A stretch of 64,000 nt of DNA. Origin: an uncultured Sphingomonas sp. Lineage in GTDB: Bacteria > Pseudomonadota > Alphaproteobacteria > Sphingomonadales > Sphingomonadaceae. Position numbers and translations under genes: made by a program. Below the pieces are notes generated by a model. The model saw only the letters and a program-made list of their open reading frames with translations. It did not search any database and was not told the origin of the DNA. Positions 8,973-17,543 of this stretch are shown piece by piece. Location: positions 186,001-250,000 of the forward strand of contig NZ_CALMPA010000046.1 of NCBI RefSeq assembly GCF_937871615.1, in the 5' to 3' direction. Positions within the stretch are counted from its first letter, which is position 1, and each line of letters opens with the position of its first letter.

Positions 8973-9668
8973 TCAGGCGGCCAGTGCCGCTTCCGCCTGC
9001 TCCAGCGCCTTTGGATCATCGACATCGAGCCACCATGCGTCGCCGATGTCGGTGATCCGGGCGGCGCGGTTGGTGGCGAGCGCCTGTACTCCCGCGGAAA
9101 TGGACCCGCCGCCGCCTGCCGCGATGCTGGCGCGCAGCGCGTCGTGGAACCGGCCATCGACCGCGAACACGCCGCAATCGAACGCGTCATAATCGGAAAG
9201 ATGCTTGCCGATCGCGACGATCGCGTCGCCATCGGTGCGCACGCGCGTCACATCGTCCAGATCCACCAGAGGATTGTCGAGCCGTCGGTCGATCGCCAGC
9301 GTCAGTGGCGCATCGGGCGCGGCGATGGCGCATCGGACGATCGCTGGATCGAACAGATGATCCGCCATCATCAACAGGTGGCGCTCCGGCCCGATCGCGT
9401 CCGCGCCGCTCAGCACCGAATGGCCATTGGCGAGCGACCAATCAGCGGTGCGCACGCAGGAGATCGCCGGATCGAGCGCGTGGAGATAGCTTTCGACGGC
9501 ATCCGCCTCATGCCCGGTGACGACGGTGAACCCGGTTGCGCCACCGGCCCGCGCCGCCGAAATGACGCGCGCGATGAGCGGCACGCCGGCAACCGCGGTC
9601 AGTGGTTTTGAAGGAGACACCGCGCGCAGCCGGCTGCCGTAGCCGGCTGCGACGATGAGCGCCCTCAC
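8973..9668 (-). CDS. Nucleotidyltransferase, probable CTP:inositol-1-phosphate cytidylyltransferase
   Basis: 231 residues with the NTP-transferase start 'MRALIVAAGYGSRLRAVSPSKPLTAVAGVPLI', containing the G-x-G-x-R nucleotide loop and the conserved lysine of the PKP motif. 'MMADHLFDPAIV' is the metal-binding Asp/His region. The same fold and length occur in the cytidylyltransferase domain of archaeal and thermophile IPCT/DIPPS enzymes. The ATG of this gene overlaps by 4 bp the stop of the inositol-3-phosphate synthase upstream, and a CDP-alcohol phosphotransferase is divergent, so CDP-inositol formation is the best inference. Substrate specificity is not proven by sequence. Confidence 0.7.
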   Translation of the reverse strand: MRALIVAAGYGSRLRAVSPSKPLTAVAGVPLIARVISAARAGGATGFTVVTGHEADAVESYLHALDPAISCVRTADWSLANGHSVLSGADAIGPERHLLMMADHLFDPAIVRCAIAAPDAPLTLAIDRRLDNPLVDLDDVTRVRTDGDAIVAIGKHLSDYDAFDCGVFAVDGRFHDALRASIAAGGGGSISAGVQALATNRAARITDIGDAWWLDVDDPKALEQAEAALAA

Positions 9669-10771
9669 TCGGCGGCGAGCCGCGCGTCGGCGTGGATGAA
9701 ATCGTCGGTCATCTGCGCCGCGATATCGTCGGTATATTGCTCCGGCGGATGCTTGCAGAAGAACGAGGACGGGCCGGTCAGCGCCCCGCCGACACCGCGA
9801 TCGAGCGCCAGCTTGCAGCAGCGGATCGCGTCGACCACCACCGCGGCGGAATTCGGGCTGTCTTCCACCGACAGGCGCAGTTCGAGGTTCATCGGCACAT
9901 CGCCGAACAGATTGCCTTCAAGCCGCAGGAAACACAGCTTGTTGTCGTGCAGCCAGGGAATATAGTCCGACGGGCCGACGTGGATATTTTCATCCGCCAG
10001 CCGCTCGGCGAGGACCGCCTGAACCGCCTCGGTCTTCGATTCCTTCTTGCTCGACAGGCGATTGCGGTCGAGCATGTTCATGAAATCGGTGTTGCCGCCG
10101 GTGTTGAGCTGATAAGTGTGGTCGATCGTCACGCCACGGCTCTTGAACAGGTTCGACAGCACGCGGTGGACGATCGTGGCGCCCACCTGAGCCTTTACAT
10201 CGTCGCCGACGATCGGAAGCCCGGCCTTGGCGAAACGCGCTTCCCATTCCGGGTTGGACGCGATGAACACCGGCATACAGTTCACCACCGCAATGCCTGC
10301 CTCAAGCGCGCATTCCATGTAGAATTCGGTTGCCGCCTGGCTGCCGACCGGCAGGAAGTTCACCAGAACCTCGGCGCCCGTTTCCTTGAGCGTGCGGATG
10401 ATCGCGGCGCGGTCCGCATCAGGCGTGTCGTCAACTTCGAAACCGCGATCGTTGGCCGCCGTCAGCATATGCCCGGCAACGCCGTCGAGCTTCGCGCCCA
10501 TCTGAACGACCGTGCCGGTTTTCGGCACATCGGCGTGGAAAACCTTGGTGCAGTTCGGCTTGGCGAAAATCGCCTCGCCCAGATCCAGCCCTACCTTGCG
10601 CGAATCGACATCGAACGCGGCGACGAATTCGATGTCGCCGACCTTGTACCCACCGACATCTTCATGGATCAGCCCGTGCGCGGTGTTGCCCGCGCTATAA
10701 TGATATTTGCCCTGCACCAGGCTGCTCGCGCAATTGCCGACCCCGATGATGGCGACCTTGATCGTTGACAT
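9665..10771 (-). CDS. Inositol-3-phosphate synthase (myo-inositol-1-phosphate synthase family)
   Basis: 368 residues: NAD-binding 'IKVAIIGVGNCASSLVQG' at the N terminus, the 'VNCMPVFIAS' and 'GDDVKAQVGATIVHR' segments and 'YQLNTGGNTDFMNML' that are diagnostic for prokaryotic myo-inositol-phosphate synthases. The enzyme isomerises glucose-6-phosphate to inositol-3-phosphate with NAD. Length matches the actinobacterial and archaeal type (about 360-390), shorter than the eukaryotic form. First gene of a two-gene minus-strand operon with the cytidylyltransferase (ATGA overlap); divergent from the CDP-alcohol phosphatidyltransferase. Confidence 0.93.
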   Translation of the reverse strand: MSTIKVAIIGVGNCASSLVQGKYHYSAGNTAHGLIHEDVGGYKVGDIEFVAAFDVDSRKVGLDLGEAIFAKPNCTKVFHADVPKTGTVVQMGAKLDGVAGHMLTAANDRGFEVDDTPDADRAAIIRTLKETGAEVLVNFLPVGSQAATEFYMECALEAGIAVVNCMPVFIASNPEWEARFAKAGLPIVGDDVKAQVGATIVHRVLSNLFKSRGVTIDHTYQLNTGGNTDFMNMLDRNRLSSKKESKTEAVQAVLAERLADENIHVGPSDYIPWLHDNKLCFLRLEGNLFGDVPMNLELRLSVEDSPNSAAVVVDAIRCCKLALDRGVGGALTGPSSFFCKHPPEQYTDDIAAQMTDDFIHADARLAAE

Positions 10772-10907
10772 TAAACCCCCGCTTTGTCGGCTATGGCCGA
10801 CGGATGACCGATTGCTTCAATGTCGTGACAGATGCGACACTCCTGTCAAGCGATCCCGGCACCTGTTATCGAGCGGGAAAGGGGGCTTCACATTGGAATC
10901 GAACGAA

Positions 10908-11768
10908 ATGACCGCGAGCACGACGGGAAAGCCGCGTGAATTGCAGGGGTTCCTGAACCACCGAATCTATCACCCGGCGGCCCGCCGACTCGCGATGGCT
11001 CTCGCCCGGACCCCCATCACCCCGAACATGGTTTCGGTATTCGGGGCGTTGATGGTGTGCACCACGGGGGTGCTCTATGCGCGGGTCGGCACGCCGCTAG
11101 CGATCGGCGTCGGATTCGCGCTGCACCTGTTGTGGCATGTCGTTGACGGGGCGGACGGCGATCTCGCGCGGATGACCGGGCGCGCCAGCCCGTTTGGCGA
11201 GGTGGTGGATGGCCTGTGCGATTACGGCGGGCATGTCGTGCTGTACCTGCTGCTCGGCTATACGCTGCAACAGGTGGCCGGGCCGTGGGTGTGGGTGATC
11301 GTGGTCGGCGCTGGCGCTTCGCGCATCGTGCAGTCGGTGTTCGCGGAAAGCTCCAGGCGTACCTATCAATGGTGGGTCTATGGCGTGCCGTGGATCCAGC
11401 ATAATCGCGCCGCGCCGCGTGGCGTTGGGGGCGCGCTTGCGCGTTTCTACCTCACGGTGTCGCACGCGCTGACCGGCCCGACCGAGCGGATCAACGCGCT
11501 GGTGACAAGCGCCGAAGCCGATCCGGCGGAGCGCCAGCGCATCGCCCGTCTGGCAAAGGAAACCGGGCGGCGGACGCTGTTGCTGCCCGCCTTGTTGGGC
11601 GCCAATCCGCGCACGATCCTGCTCGGCCTCAGCATGATCGCGGGATCGCCCATGTGGTTCTTCCTGATCGAATTGGCCGTGCTGAACGCCGTGCTGCTCG
11701 TCGCGATCGTGCAGCAGCGAGCCAATTGCAGCCGCCTCGTGCAATTGATCGCGCGAGGAAGGGATTGA
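10908..11768 (+). CDS. CDP-alcohol phosphatidyltransferase family membrane protein
   Basis: 286 residues. The full catalytic signature D-x2-D-G-x2-A-R-x8-G-x3-D-x3-D is present as 'DGADGDLARMTGRASPFG' followed by 'EVVDGLCD'. Several hydrophobic segments surround it, as in inner-membrane phosphotransferases that join a CDP-activated alcohol to a second alcohol. Given the divergent inositol-phosphate synthase and cytidylyltransferase, it probably makes a phosphoinositol compound or lipid. ATG 10908 is chosen; a TTG at 10893 behind GGGGG is an alternative and would add five residues. The acceptor substrate is unknown. Confidence 0.82.
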   Translation: MTASTTGKPRELQGFLNHRIYHPAARRLAMALARTPITPNMVSVFGALMVCTTGVLYARVGTPLAIGVGFALHLLWHVVDGADGDLARMTGRASPFGEVVDGLCDYGGHVVLYLLLGYTLQQVAGPWVWVIVVGAGASRIVQSVFAESSRRTYQWWVYGVPWIQHNRAAPRGVGGALARFYLTVSHALTGPTERINALVTSAEADPAERQRIARLAKETGRRTLLLPALLGANPRTILLGLSMIAGSPMWFFLIELAVLNAVLLVAIVQQRANCSRLVQLIARGRD

Positions 11769-11831
11769 CTGGCGGAACCGCGCGGGATCGGGAATGGTTC
11801 GTTGCCGGAACGGATTCATGGGAGAAAAGCG

Positions 11832-12359
11832 ATGCGCATGATGGTGATGATGGCCGGGGCGCTGGCGCTGGCCGGATGCAATGAGGGCAAGATGGAAACC
11901 GGCGCGCCGATCGCCGGTGGCGCCCATGCGGTGGCGATGCTGAAATCGGCGACGGGCGCTGACGTGGGCCGCGCGACGGCCACGGAGGTGGCGGGCGGTT
12001 TGCGCGTGACCGTGGATGCCAGGGGCCTGCCGCCCGGCACGCATGGCGCGCACGTCCACACCACCGGACGCTGCGACCCGCCTGATTTCGCGAGCGCCGG
12101 CGGCCACTGGAACCCCACCGGCATGAAGCACGGCTCGATGAATCCGCAAGGCCCGCACGAAGGCGATTTGCCCAATCTGGTGATCGACACCGGCGGTCGC
12201 GGGACGGTGGCGCTGACGATTCCTGGCGCAACCATGGCCGGGCTGCTCGATGCCGATGGCGCTGCGCTGGTCATTCACGCCAGTGCTGACGACCTGATGA
12301 CGGACCCCGCCGGCAATAGTGGCGCGCGGATCGCTTGCGGTGTGTTTCACGCTGGTTGA
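11832..12359 (+). CDS. sodC: Cu/Zn superoxide dismutase, lipoprotein-anchored
   Basis: 175 residues with a lipoprotein signal peptide ending 'ALALAGC' (Cys17 predicted to be lipidated). The mature protein has the copper ligands 'HGAHVHTTGRC', the zinc/copper region 'GGHWNPTGMKHG' and the 'PHEGDLPNL' segment, and the C-terminal 'GNSGARIACGVF', including both disulfide cysteines. It detoxifies superoxide in the periplasm. ATG 11832 is preceded by GGAGAAAAGCG. It follows the CDP-alcohol phosphatidyltransferase by 63 bp and could be read from its own promoter. Confidence 0.93.
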   Translation: MRMMVMMAGALALAGCNEGKMETGAPIAGGAHAVAMLKSATGADVGRATATEVAGGLRVTVDARGLPPGTHGAHVHTTGRCDPPDFASAGGHWNPTGMKHGSMNPQGPHEGDLPNLVIDTGGRGTVALTIPGATMAGLLDADGAALVIHASADDLMTDPAGNSGARIACGVFHAG

Positions 12360-12473
12360 TGCGGATCAGCCGGGGGTGGTGAGCTTCCGGTTGCTCCACA
12401 TCGGCGCCGGTTCGTAAAAAAATGCGTCGAACCCGACCGGAAAACCGCGAAAGGCCGGAAAACTCTGAAAGGA

Positions 12474-12547
12474 TGGAGGCCCGACCGGGAATCGAACCCG
12501 GGTGCAAGGATTTGCAGTCCTCTGCGTCACCACTCCGCCATCGGGCC
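12474..12547 (-). tRNA. tRNA-Cys (GCA)
   Basis: On the minus strand a complete cloverleaf: acceptor GGCCCGA / TCGGGCC (12541-12547 and 12478-12484), anticodon loop CTGCAAA with anticodon GCA, T arm CCGGG-TTCGATT-CCCGG, discriminator U typical for cysteine tRNA and an encoded CCA (12474-12476). 74 nt with CCA. Confidence 0.97.
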
Positions 12548-12689
12548 TCGATATGCGGGAGCGGGCTGATGCGTCGGGAGCGGCGCGCTGTCAAGCGTGG
12601 CGCGATGGTTGGCGTGACGACGGGGACGCGATACAAGCCGCCGGCAGACAATAGTGTATTGCACCAGTAAAACAGTTGTGCGACAGGGC

Positions 12690-13364
12690 ATGTTCATGAT
12701 GGCGACCACTTCCTTGGCGAATGAATTCGACGCGATGCGCACCGCGATGGTGGCAAGCCAGTTGCGCCCCAATGCGGTGAATGACGTTCGCGTCGTGACG
12801 GCGATGGCCGGTATCGCGCGCGAGACGTTCGTGCCGGCGGAAGCCGCGTCGCTCGCCTATCGCGATACGGCGATCCCGCTCGGCGGCGGGCGCGCGGCGA
12901 ATCTGCCGATCGCCACCGGACGGCTGCTGACCGAGGCGCAACTGCGGCCAAGCGATCGCGTGCTGCTCATCGGCGCGGCGACAGGGTATACCGCGACCGT
13001 GCTGGCGCGGCTCGTCGCGCACGTCGTCGCGGTGGAGAGCGACCATGATCTCGCCGCCCGCGCGCGCGCCGCGCTGAGCGGCGTCGCCGGGGTGGAACTG
13101 ATCGAAGGGCCGCTGGAGCAGGGATACGCCGCCGGGGCGCCCTATGACGTGATGGTCATTGATGGCGCGGTGGAGGAATTGCCGGAAGGGCTCGTCGCAC
13201 AGGTGCGCGCCGATGGCCGGATCGTTACCGGGCTGTTCGATCGGGGCGTGACGCGGCTCGCCGCCGGAAAGCGCACCGAGGGCGGCTTCGGCCTGGCCGA
13301 TTTCGCCGATATCGAATGTGTGGTGTTGCCCGGCTTCGCGCGCCGGCGCGGGTTCAGCTTCTGA
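12690..13364 (+). CDS. Protein-L-isoaspartate O-methyltransferase family protein
   Basis: About 224 residues of the PCMT family: 'MRTAMVASQLRPNAVNDVRVVTAM' at the N terminus, the SAM-binding 'VLLIGAATGYTATVLARLV' (degenerate for the usual G-x-G-x-G, with Gly-Ala-Ala-Thr-Gly), the acidic post-motif 'VVAVESD' and 'YDVMVIDGAVEELPE'. In sphingomonads this gene usually precedes a TolC gene, as here. The family repairs isoaspartyl residues, but many alphaproteobacterial copies have diverged and their activity is untested. Start uncertain among ATGs at 12690, 12696 and 12699; CAGGG lies just before. Confidence 0.78.
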   Translation: MFMMATTSLANEFDAMRTAMVASQLRPNAVNDVRVVTAMAGIARETFVPAEAASLAYRDTAIPLGGGRAANLPIATGRLLTEAQLRPSDRVLLIGAATGYTATVLARLVAHVVAVESDHDLAARARAALSGVAGVELIEGPLEQGYAAGAPYDVMVIDGAVEELPEGLVAQVRADGRIVTGLFDRGVTRLAAGKRTEGGFGLADFADIECVVLPGFARRRGFSF

Positions 13365-13372
13365 GGTATCCT

Positions 13373-14878
13373 TTGGGTCGCTATATCTCCTTCGTCGCGC
13401 TCGCGGCAGCGCTCGCGGCGCCTGCTTCGGCGGAAACGCTGCGCGATGCGCTGGCCAAGGCTTATCGCGACAACCCGACGATCACCGCCGGTCGTGCCCA
13501 GCAGCGCGCCACCGACGAGAATGTGCCGATCGCCAAGGCCTCCGGTCGCCCGAATGTTTCCGCGACCGGCTCGGTAACCGAGAATTTCGTCCGAACCGGG
13601 AATAGCTTCACCACGCCCGAGCGCGTGGCGCAGGGCGGCGTTTCGCTCAACGTGCCGCTGTTTTCCGGTGGCGCGGTGCGCAACGCGGTGCGCGCGGCGG
13701 AAACGCGGGTGGATGCCGGGCAGGCGGCGCTTCGCGGGACGGAAGCCGCGACCTTCACCAATGTCGTCAGCGCCTATAACAACGTGCTGCGTGACGAGGC
13801 GATCGTCAGCCTGAACGCGCAGAACGTGAAAGTGCTGGAAACCAACCTTCAGGCCGCGCGAGATCGCTTCCAGGTGGGGGATCTGACGCGCACCGATGTC
13901 GCCCAGTCCGAGGCGCGGCTCAGCGTGGCACGGGCGCAATTGCAGGGTGTGCAGGCGAATCTGATCGGCAGCCGTGAGATTTATGTTCAGTTGGTGGGCG
14001 AAGCGCCGCAGGCGCTCGAACCGCCGCCGCCGCTGCCGAATCTGCCGAACACACCCGATACCGCGGTTGATGTAGCGCTTCAGGACAATCCGACGCTGAT
14101 CGCGGCGCGGCGCCAGCGGGATGCGACCCGCTATGACGTGAAAGTCGCGCAGGCTGCGCGCCTTCCCACTGTCGGCGTTGGCGTGGGGGAGAATTACACC
14201 AATTATCTTGGTTCGCTTGGAACCGGCAGCGGGCTTGGCGTGGGGCAGACGGGCGCCTCCACCTCGATCGGGCTGAACGTGTCGCTGCCGCTCTTTCAGG
14301 GGGGGCGCCCCGCCGCGCAGATCCGGCAGGCGCAGGCGTTGCGCTCGCAGGCGATCGAGAACGCCACCGCCGCCGAGCGGCAGGTGATCGCGCAGACGCG
14401 TTCGGCCTATGCGATCTGGCGTTCCGCGCTGGAGGTGATCCAATCCTCCGAGGCGGCGGTGAGCGCGAATCGACTGTCGCTGGAGGGCGTTCGCGCCGAG
14501 AACAGCGTCGGCAATCGCACGATCCTCGATATTCTCAACGCCGAGCAGGAATTGCTCAATAGCCAGGTGACGCTGGTTAGCGCGCGGCGCGACGCTTATG
14601 TCGCGGGCTTCGCGCTGCTCGCGGCGATGGGGCGCGCCGAGGCCCGCTATCTGGGGCTCGATGGCGGGCCGCTCTATAATTCGGCGGATAATTATAACGC
14701 GGTGAAGAACCGAATCTCCGATTTCGGGAGCGCGCCGTCGCCCTCCGCGATCGCGCCGAGCACCGCGAAAGTGCCGGCGCAGAACGCGACGGTGACGCGC
14801 CCGCTCGACCCGGAACTGGATACGAGTGTTGACAGAAGCGCTCCCTTAACCACAGGTGAGCACGCACCGAACCGCTAA
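13373..14878 (+). CDS. TolC family outer-membrane efflux/secretion channel
   Basis: 501 residues: signal peptide 'ISFVALAAALAAPASA', then 'ETLRDALAKAYRDNPTI', the conserved start of TolC repeats, and two internal repeats rich in Ala/Gln (coiled-coil barrel), with the second at about residue 220 onward ('LQDNPTLIAARRQRDATRYDV'). The trimeric protein forms an outer-membrane channel for type I secretion or drug efflux. The only start that gives a proper signal peptide is TTG 13373, behind GAGG 6 bases upstream and 9 bp after the methyltransferase stop, so the two genes form one transcript. Confidence 0.88.
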   Translation: MGRYISFVALAAALAAPASAETLRDALAKAYRDNPTITAGRAQQRATDENVPIAKASGRPNVSATGSVTENFVRTGNSFTTPERVAQGGVSLNVPLFSGGAVRNAVRAAETRVDAGQAALRGTEAATFTNVVSAYNNVLRDEAIVSLNAQNVKVLETNLQAARDRFQVGDLTRTDVAQSEARLSVARAQLQGVQANLIGSREIYVQLVGEAPQALEPPPPLPNLPNTPDTAVDVALQDNPTLIAARRQRDATRYDVKVAQAARLPTVGVGVGENYTNYLGSLGTGSGLGVGQTGASTSIGLNVSLPLFQGGRPAAQIRQAQALRSQAIENATAAERQVIAQTRSAYAIWRSALEVIQSSEAAVSANRLSLEGVRAENSVGNRTILDILNAEQELLNSQVTLVSARRDAYVAGFALLAAMGRAEARYLGLDGGPLYNSADNYNAVKNRISDFGSAPSPSAIAPSTAKVPAQNATVTRPLDPELDTSVDRSAPLTTGEHAPNR

Positions 14879-14914
14879 ACCGGCGTGTTCGCGAAACAAT
14901 GTGGAACGTCGCTT

Positions 14915-15373
14915 ATGGGGGACGCTAGCGCCGAGCCGTCGATGGAGGACATCCTGTCTTCGATCAAACGGATCATCGCCGAGGAGGGGGAAAGCGCCCA
15001 GCGTTCGCGCCGCGCGTCGATTCGCCCCGTTCCGTCGATTGTGCCCGATCCGCCGGCGGACGAGCCGGATGAGGTGCTGGAGTTGAGTCACCCCATGCCG
15101 ATCGCGCCCGAGCCATCGCCAGCCCCCGCGCCGGTGAAAGCCGCGCCCGAGACGATCGTGTCGCCGGAAACGGCGGACGCGACTCGCGGCGCGCTTGATG
15201 CTCTGTCCCGCCTGCTGGTGAAGCCGGAGCCGGATAGTGACGGCACGCTGGAAGGGCTGGTGCGCGAGATGCTGCGCCCGATGTTGCGCGAATGGCTCGA
15301 TGCGAACCTGCCGGCGATCGTCGAAACGATCGTTGCGCGCGAGATCGCGAAGATCACCAGCACGGGGCGTTAA
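14915..15373 (+). CDS. PopZ-like DUF2497 protein
   Basis: 152 residues: the N terminus 'AEPSMEDILSSIKRIIAEE' and the C terminus 'LREWLDANLPAIVETIVAREI' are the two conserved helices of the DUF2497/PopZ family, joined by a Pro/Ala/Glu-rich linker. In Caulobacter PopZ forms a polar hub that anchors ParB and cell-cycle regulators; sphingomonad versions have the same architecture. ATG 14915 is chosen, 36 bp after the TolC stop; a GTG at 14885 would add ten residues. It lies between tolC and valS as in related genomes. Confidence 0.82.
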   Translation: MGDASAEPSMEDILSSIKRIIAEEGESAQRSRRASIRPVPSIVPDPPADEPDEVLELSHPMPIAPEPSPAPAPVKAAPETIVSPETADATRGALDALSRLLVKPEPDSDGTLEGLVREMLRPMLREWLDANLPAIVETIVAREIAKITSTGR

Positions 15374-15440
15374 TTCGCCTTGGCGCGAATCGCGCGGGGG
15401 AGATTGTTGCGGACGTAACGATCTGCTCTATCGTGCGCCC

Positions 15441-17483
15441 ATGAAAGCGCTTTCCGTCGCGAGTCTGCTCGCCATCGCTGCCGCCGCTGCTCCCGCCGTG
15501 GCGCGCCCGCTCACCATCGCCGATGTGACCATGCTGTCGCGCGTCGGCTCGCCCACCGTTTCGGCGAACGGCAAATGGCTCGTCTGGGCGCAGCGCGAAA
15601 CCGATCTCGCCGCGAACAAGGGGCGGTTCGATCTCTGGAAACTGGACCTGACGAAGCGCGGCGCGCAGCCGGAGAAGCTTGTCGCGGATCCGGGCGTGAA
15701 CGAGAACGATCCGCAGATCGTGGGCGAGACGGTGTATTTCTCGTCGGACCGTGGCGGCGAGGACGCGATCTGGGCGGTGCCCGTCACCGGCGGCGAGCCG
15801 CGCCGGATCACTGATTTCAAGGGCGGTTTCAACGGCTTCAAGGTGGCGCCGACGGGGGATCGGCTGGTCGTCTGGGCCGATCGCAAGCCTGGTGCGCCGT
15901 CGCTCGAACCGGCGATGGTGAAGAAGGATCCAGACGGCGGCGAGGCGCGCATCTATGACCAGTTGTTCGTCCGGCATTGGGATACATGGGCGGACGGCAA
16001 TCGCTCGCAGCTTTTCGTTCTGCCGCTGACGGCCGCCGGCGCGGGCGGCAACGGAAAGGCGATCGTCGGGGCGCTCGTTGGCGACACGCCATCGAAGCCC
16101 TTCGGCGGAGGCGAGGAAATCGCCTGGTCACCCGACGGCAGGACGATTTTCTTCGCGATGCGCGAGGCGGGGCGGATCGAGCCATTGTCGACCAATCTCG
16201 ACATTTTCGAGGTGCCTGCAGACGGCAGCCGCGCGCCGGTGAACCTCACCGCCGACAACAAGGCGACCGATAACCAGCCGGTCGTCTCCCCCGACGGGCG
16301 CAAGCTTGCGTGGTTCGCGATGCGGCGCCCCGGTTACGAGGCCGATCGGCAGGTGCTGACCATCCGCGATTTGGCAAGCGGTAAAGTGACCGCGCTGACG
16401 CAGAAATGGGATCGTTCGGTGGGCTCGATCGCCTGGGCGCCGGATTCGAAATCACTCTACGTCACCGCCGAGGATACGCAGGAAGTGCCGTTGTGGCGCG
16501 TCAGCGCGGAGAATGGATCGGTCACGCGACTGACGCAGCAAGGCAGCGTCTCGTCGGTCAGCGTAACGCCCGGTGGCGTGATCGTGACGATGAACAGCCT
16601 GACCGCACCGGATGATTTCTATCGCATCGCCGGCAAGGGCGCGCCCGAACGGCTCACCGCGGTCAACGCGGAGAAGCTCGCGGGCGTCGAGATGCCGGCG
16701 GTGACGCGGTTCAACTTCAAGGGCGCGAACAACGATATTGTCTGGGGCTATGCCGTGAAGCCGAACGGGCTGGCGGGCAAGGCGCCAATCGCGTTCATGG
16801 TCCATGGCGGGCCGCAGGGATCGTCCAACAATAGCTGGTCGTATCGCTGGAACCCCGCGGTGTTCGCGGGCGCGGGCTTCGGGCTTGTCGCGGTCGATTT
16901 CCACGGCTCTACCGGCTACGGGCAGGCGTTCACGGATGCGATCCGCAACAATTGGGGCGGCTGGCCGCTGGAGGATCTGAAGAAGGGCCTCGCCGCCGCG
17001 ACCGACAAGTTCCAGTGGCTCGACGCGAACAATGCCTGCGCGCTCGGCGCATCCTATGGCGGCTATATGATGAACTGGATCGAGGGCCAGTGGCCCGATC
17101 GCTTCAAGTGCATCGTCCAGCATGACGGCGTGTTCGACGCCCGCGCCATGGCTTATGAAACCGAGGAATTGTGGTTCGACGAATGGGAGCACGGCGGCAA
17201 GGCCTATTATGAAGACCCCGCCGCGTTCGAGAAATGGAACCCGGTGAATTACGTCGACAAATGGAAAACCCCGATGCTCGTCATCACCGGCGAGAAGGAT
17301 TTCCGCATTCCCTATACGCAAGGGATCGCCGCCTTCACCGCGCTCCAGCGGCGCGATATCCCCTCGCGGCTGATGGTCAATCCCAACGAAAACCATTGGG
17401 TGCTGAAACCGCGCAACTCGCGGCAATGGTATCGCGAGGTGATCGGCTGGATGGATAAATGGACGGGCAAGGGCGCGCAATAA
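15441..17483 (+). CDS. Secreted S9 family prolyl oligopeptidase-like peptidase
   Basis: 680 residues: signal peptide 'MKALSVASLLAIAAAAAPAVA', a seven-bladed propeller of WD/PD40-like repeats ('SPDGRTIFF', 'SPDGRKLAW') and a C-terminal alpha/beta hydrolase domain. The catalytic triad is visible: Ser538 in 'GASYGGYM', Asp in 'ITGEKDFRIPY' and His in 'NENHWV'. It is probably a periplasmic dipeptidyl peptidase/acylaminoacyl peptidase. The ATG at 15441 is selected because it begins the signal peptide; the open frame extends far upstream without homology. It lies directly upstream of valS. Confidence 0.92.
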   Translation: MKALSVASLLAIAAAAAPAVARPLTIADVTMLSRVGSPTVSANGKWLVWAQRETDLAANKGRFDLWKLDLTKRGAQPEKLVADPGVNENDPQIVGETVYFSSDRGGEDAIWAVPVTGGEPRRITDFKGGFNGFKVAPTGDRLVVWADRKPGAPSLEPAMVKKDPDGGEARIYDQLFVRHWDTWADGNRSQLFVLPLTAAGAGGNGKAIVGALVGDTPSKPFGGGEEIAWSPDGRTIFFAMREAGRIEPLSTNLDIFEVPADGSRAPVNLTADNKATDNQPVVSPDGRKLAWFAMRRPGYEADRQVLTIRDLASGKVTALTQKWDRSVGSIAWAPDSKSLYVTAEDTQEVPLWRVSAENGSVTRLTQQGSVSSVSVTPGGVIVTMNSLTAPDDFYRIAGKGAPERLTAVNAEKLAGVEMPAVTRFNFKGANNDIVWGYAVKPNGLAGKAPIAFMVHGGPQGSSNNSWSYRWNPAVFAGAGFGLVAVDFHGSTGYGQAFTDAIRNNWGGWPLEDLKKGLAAATDKFQWLDANNACALGASYGGYMMNWIEGQWPDRFKCIVQHDGVFDARAMAYETEELWFDEWEHGGKAYYEDPAAFEKWNPVNYVDKWKTPMLVITGEKDFRIPYTQGIAAFTALQRRDIPSRLMVNPNENHWVLKPRNSRQWYREVIGWMDKWTGKGAQ

Positions 17484-17500
17484 CGCGCGCCCGCTCGCTC

Positions 17501-17542
17501 GCGCCGGCTTTTCTTTTGCCGCTCCGTGGCTAAAGCCGGCGC
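17501..17542 (+). promoter_or_regulatory. Perfect 11-bp inverted repeat abutting the valS start
   Basis: GCGCCGGCTTT (17501-17511) and its exact complement (17532-17542) enclose a 20-nt loop; the right arm ends one base before the valS ATG (17544). In RNA it would cover the translation start region, and no other ribosome-binding site is seen. It could also act as a terminator for the upstream peptidase gene. Confidence 0.45.
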
Positions 17543-17543
17543 C

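Noticed and set aside
9692..10768. 358-codon plus-strand frame opposite inositol-3-phosphate synthase
   Set aside because: Antisense shadow of a clear enzyme gene.
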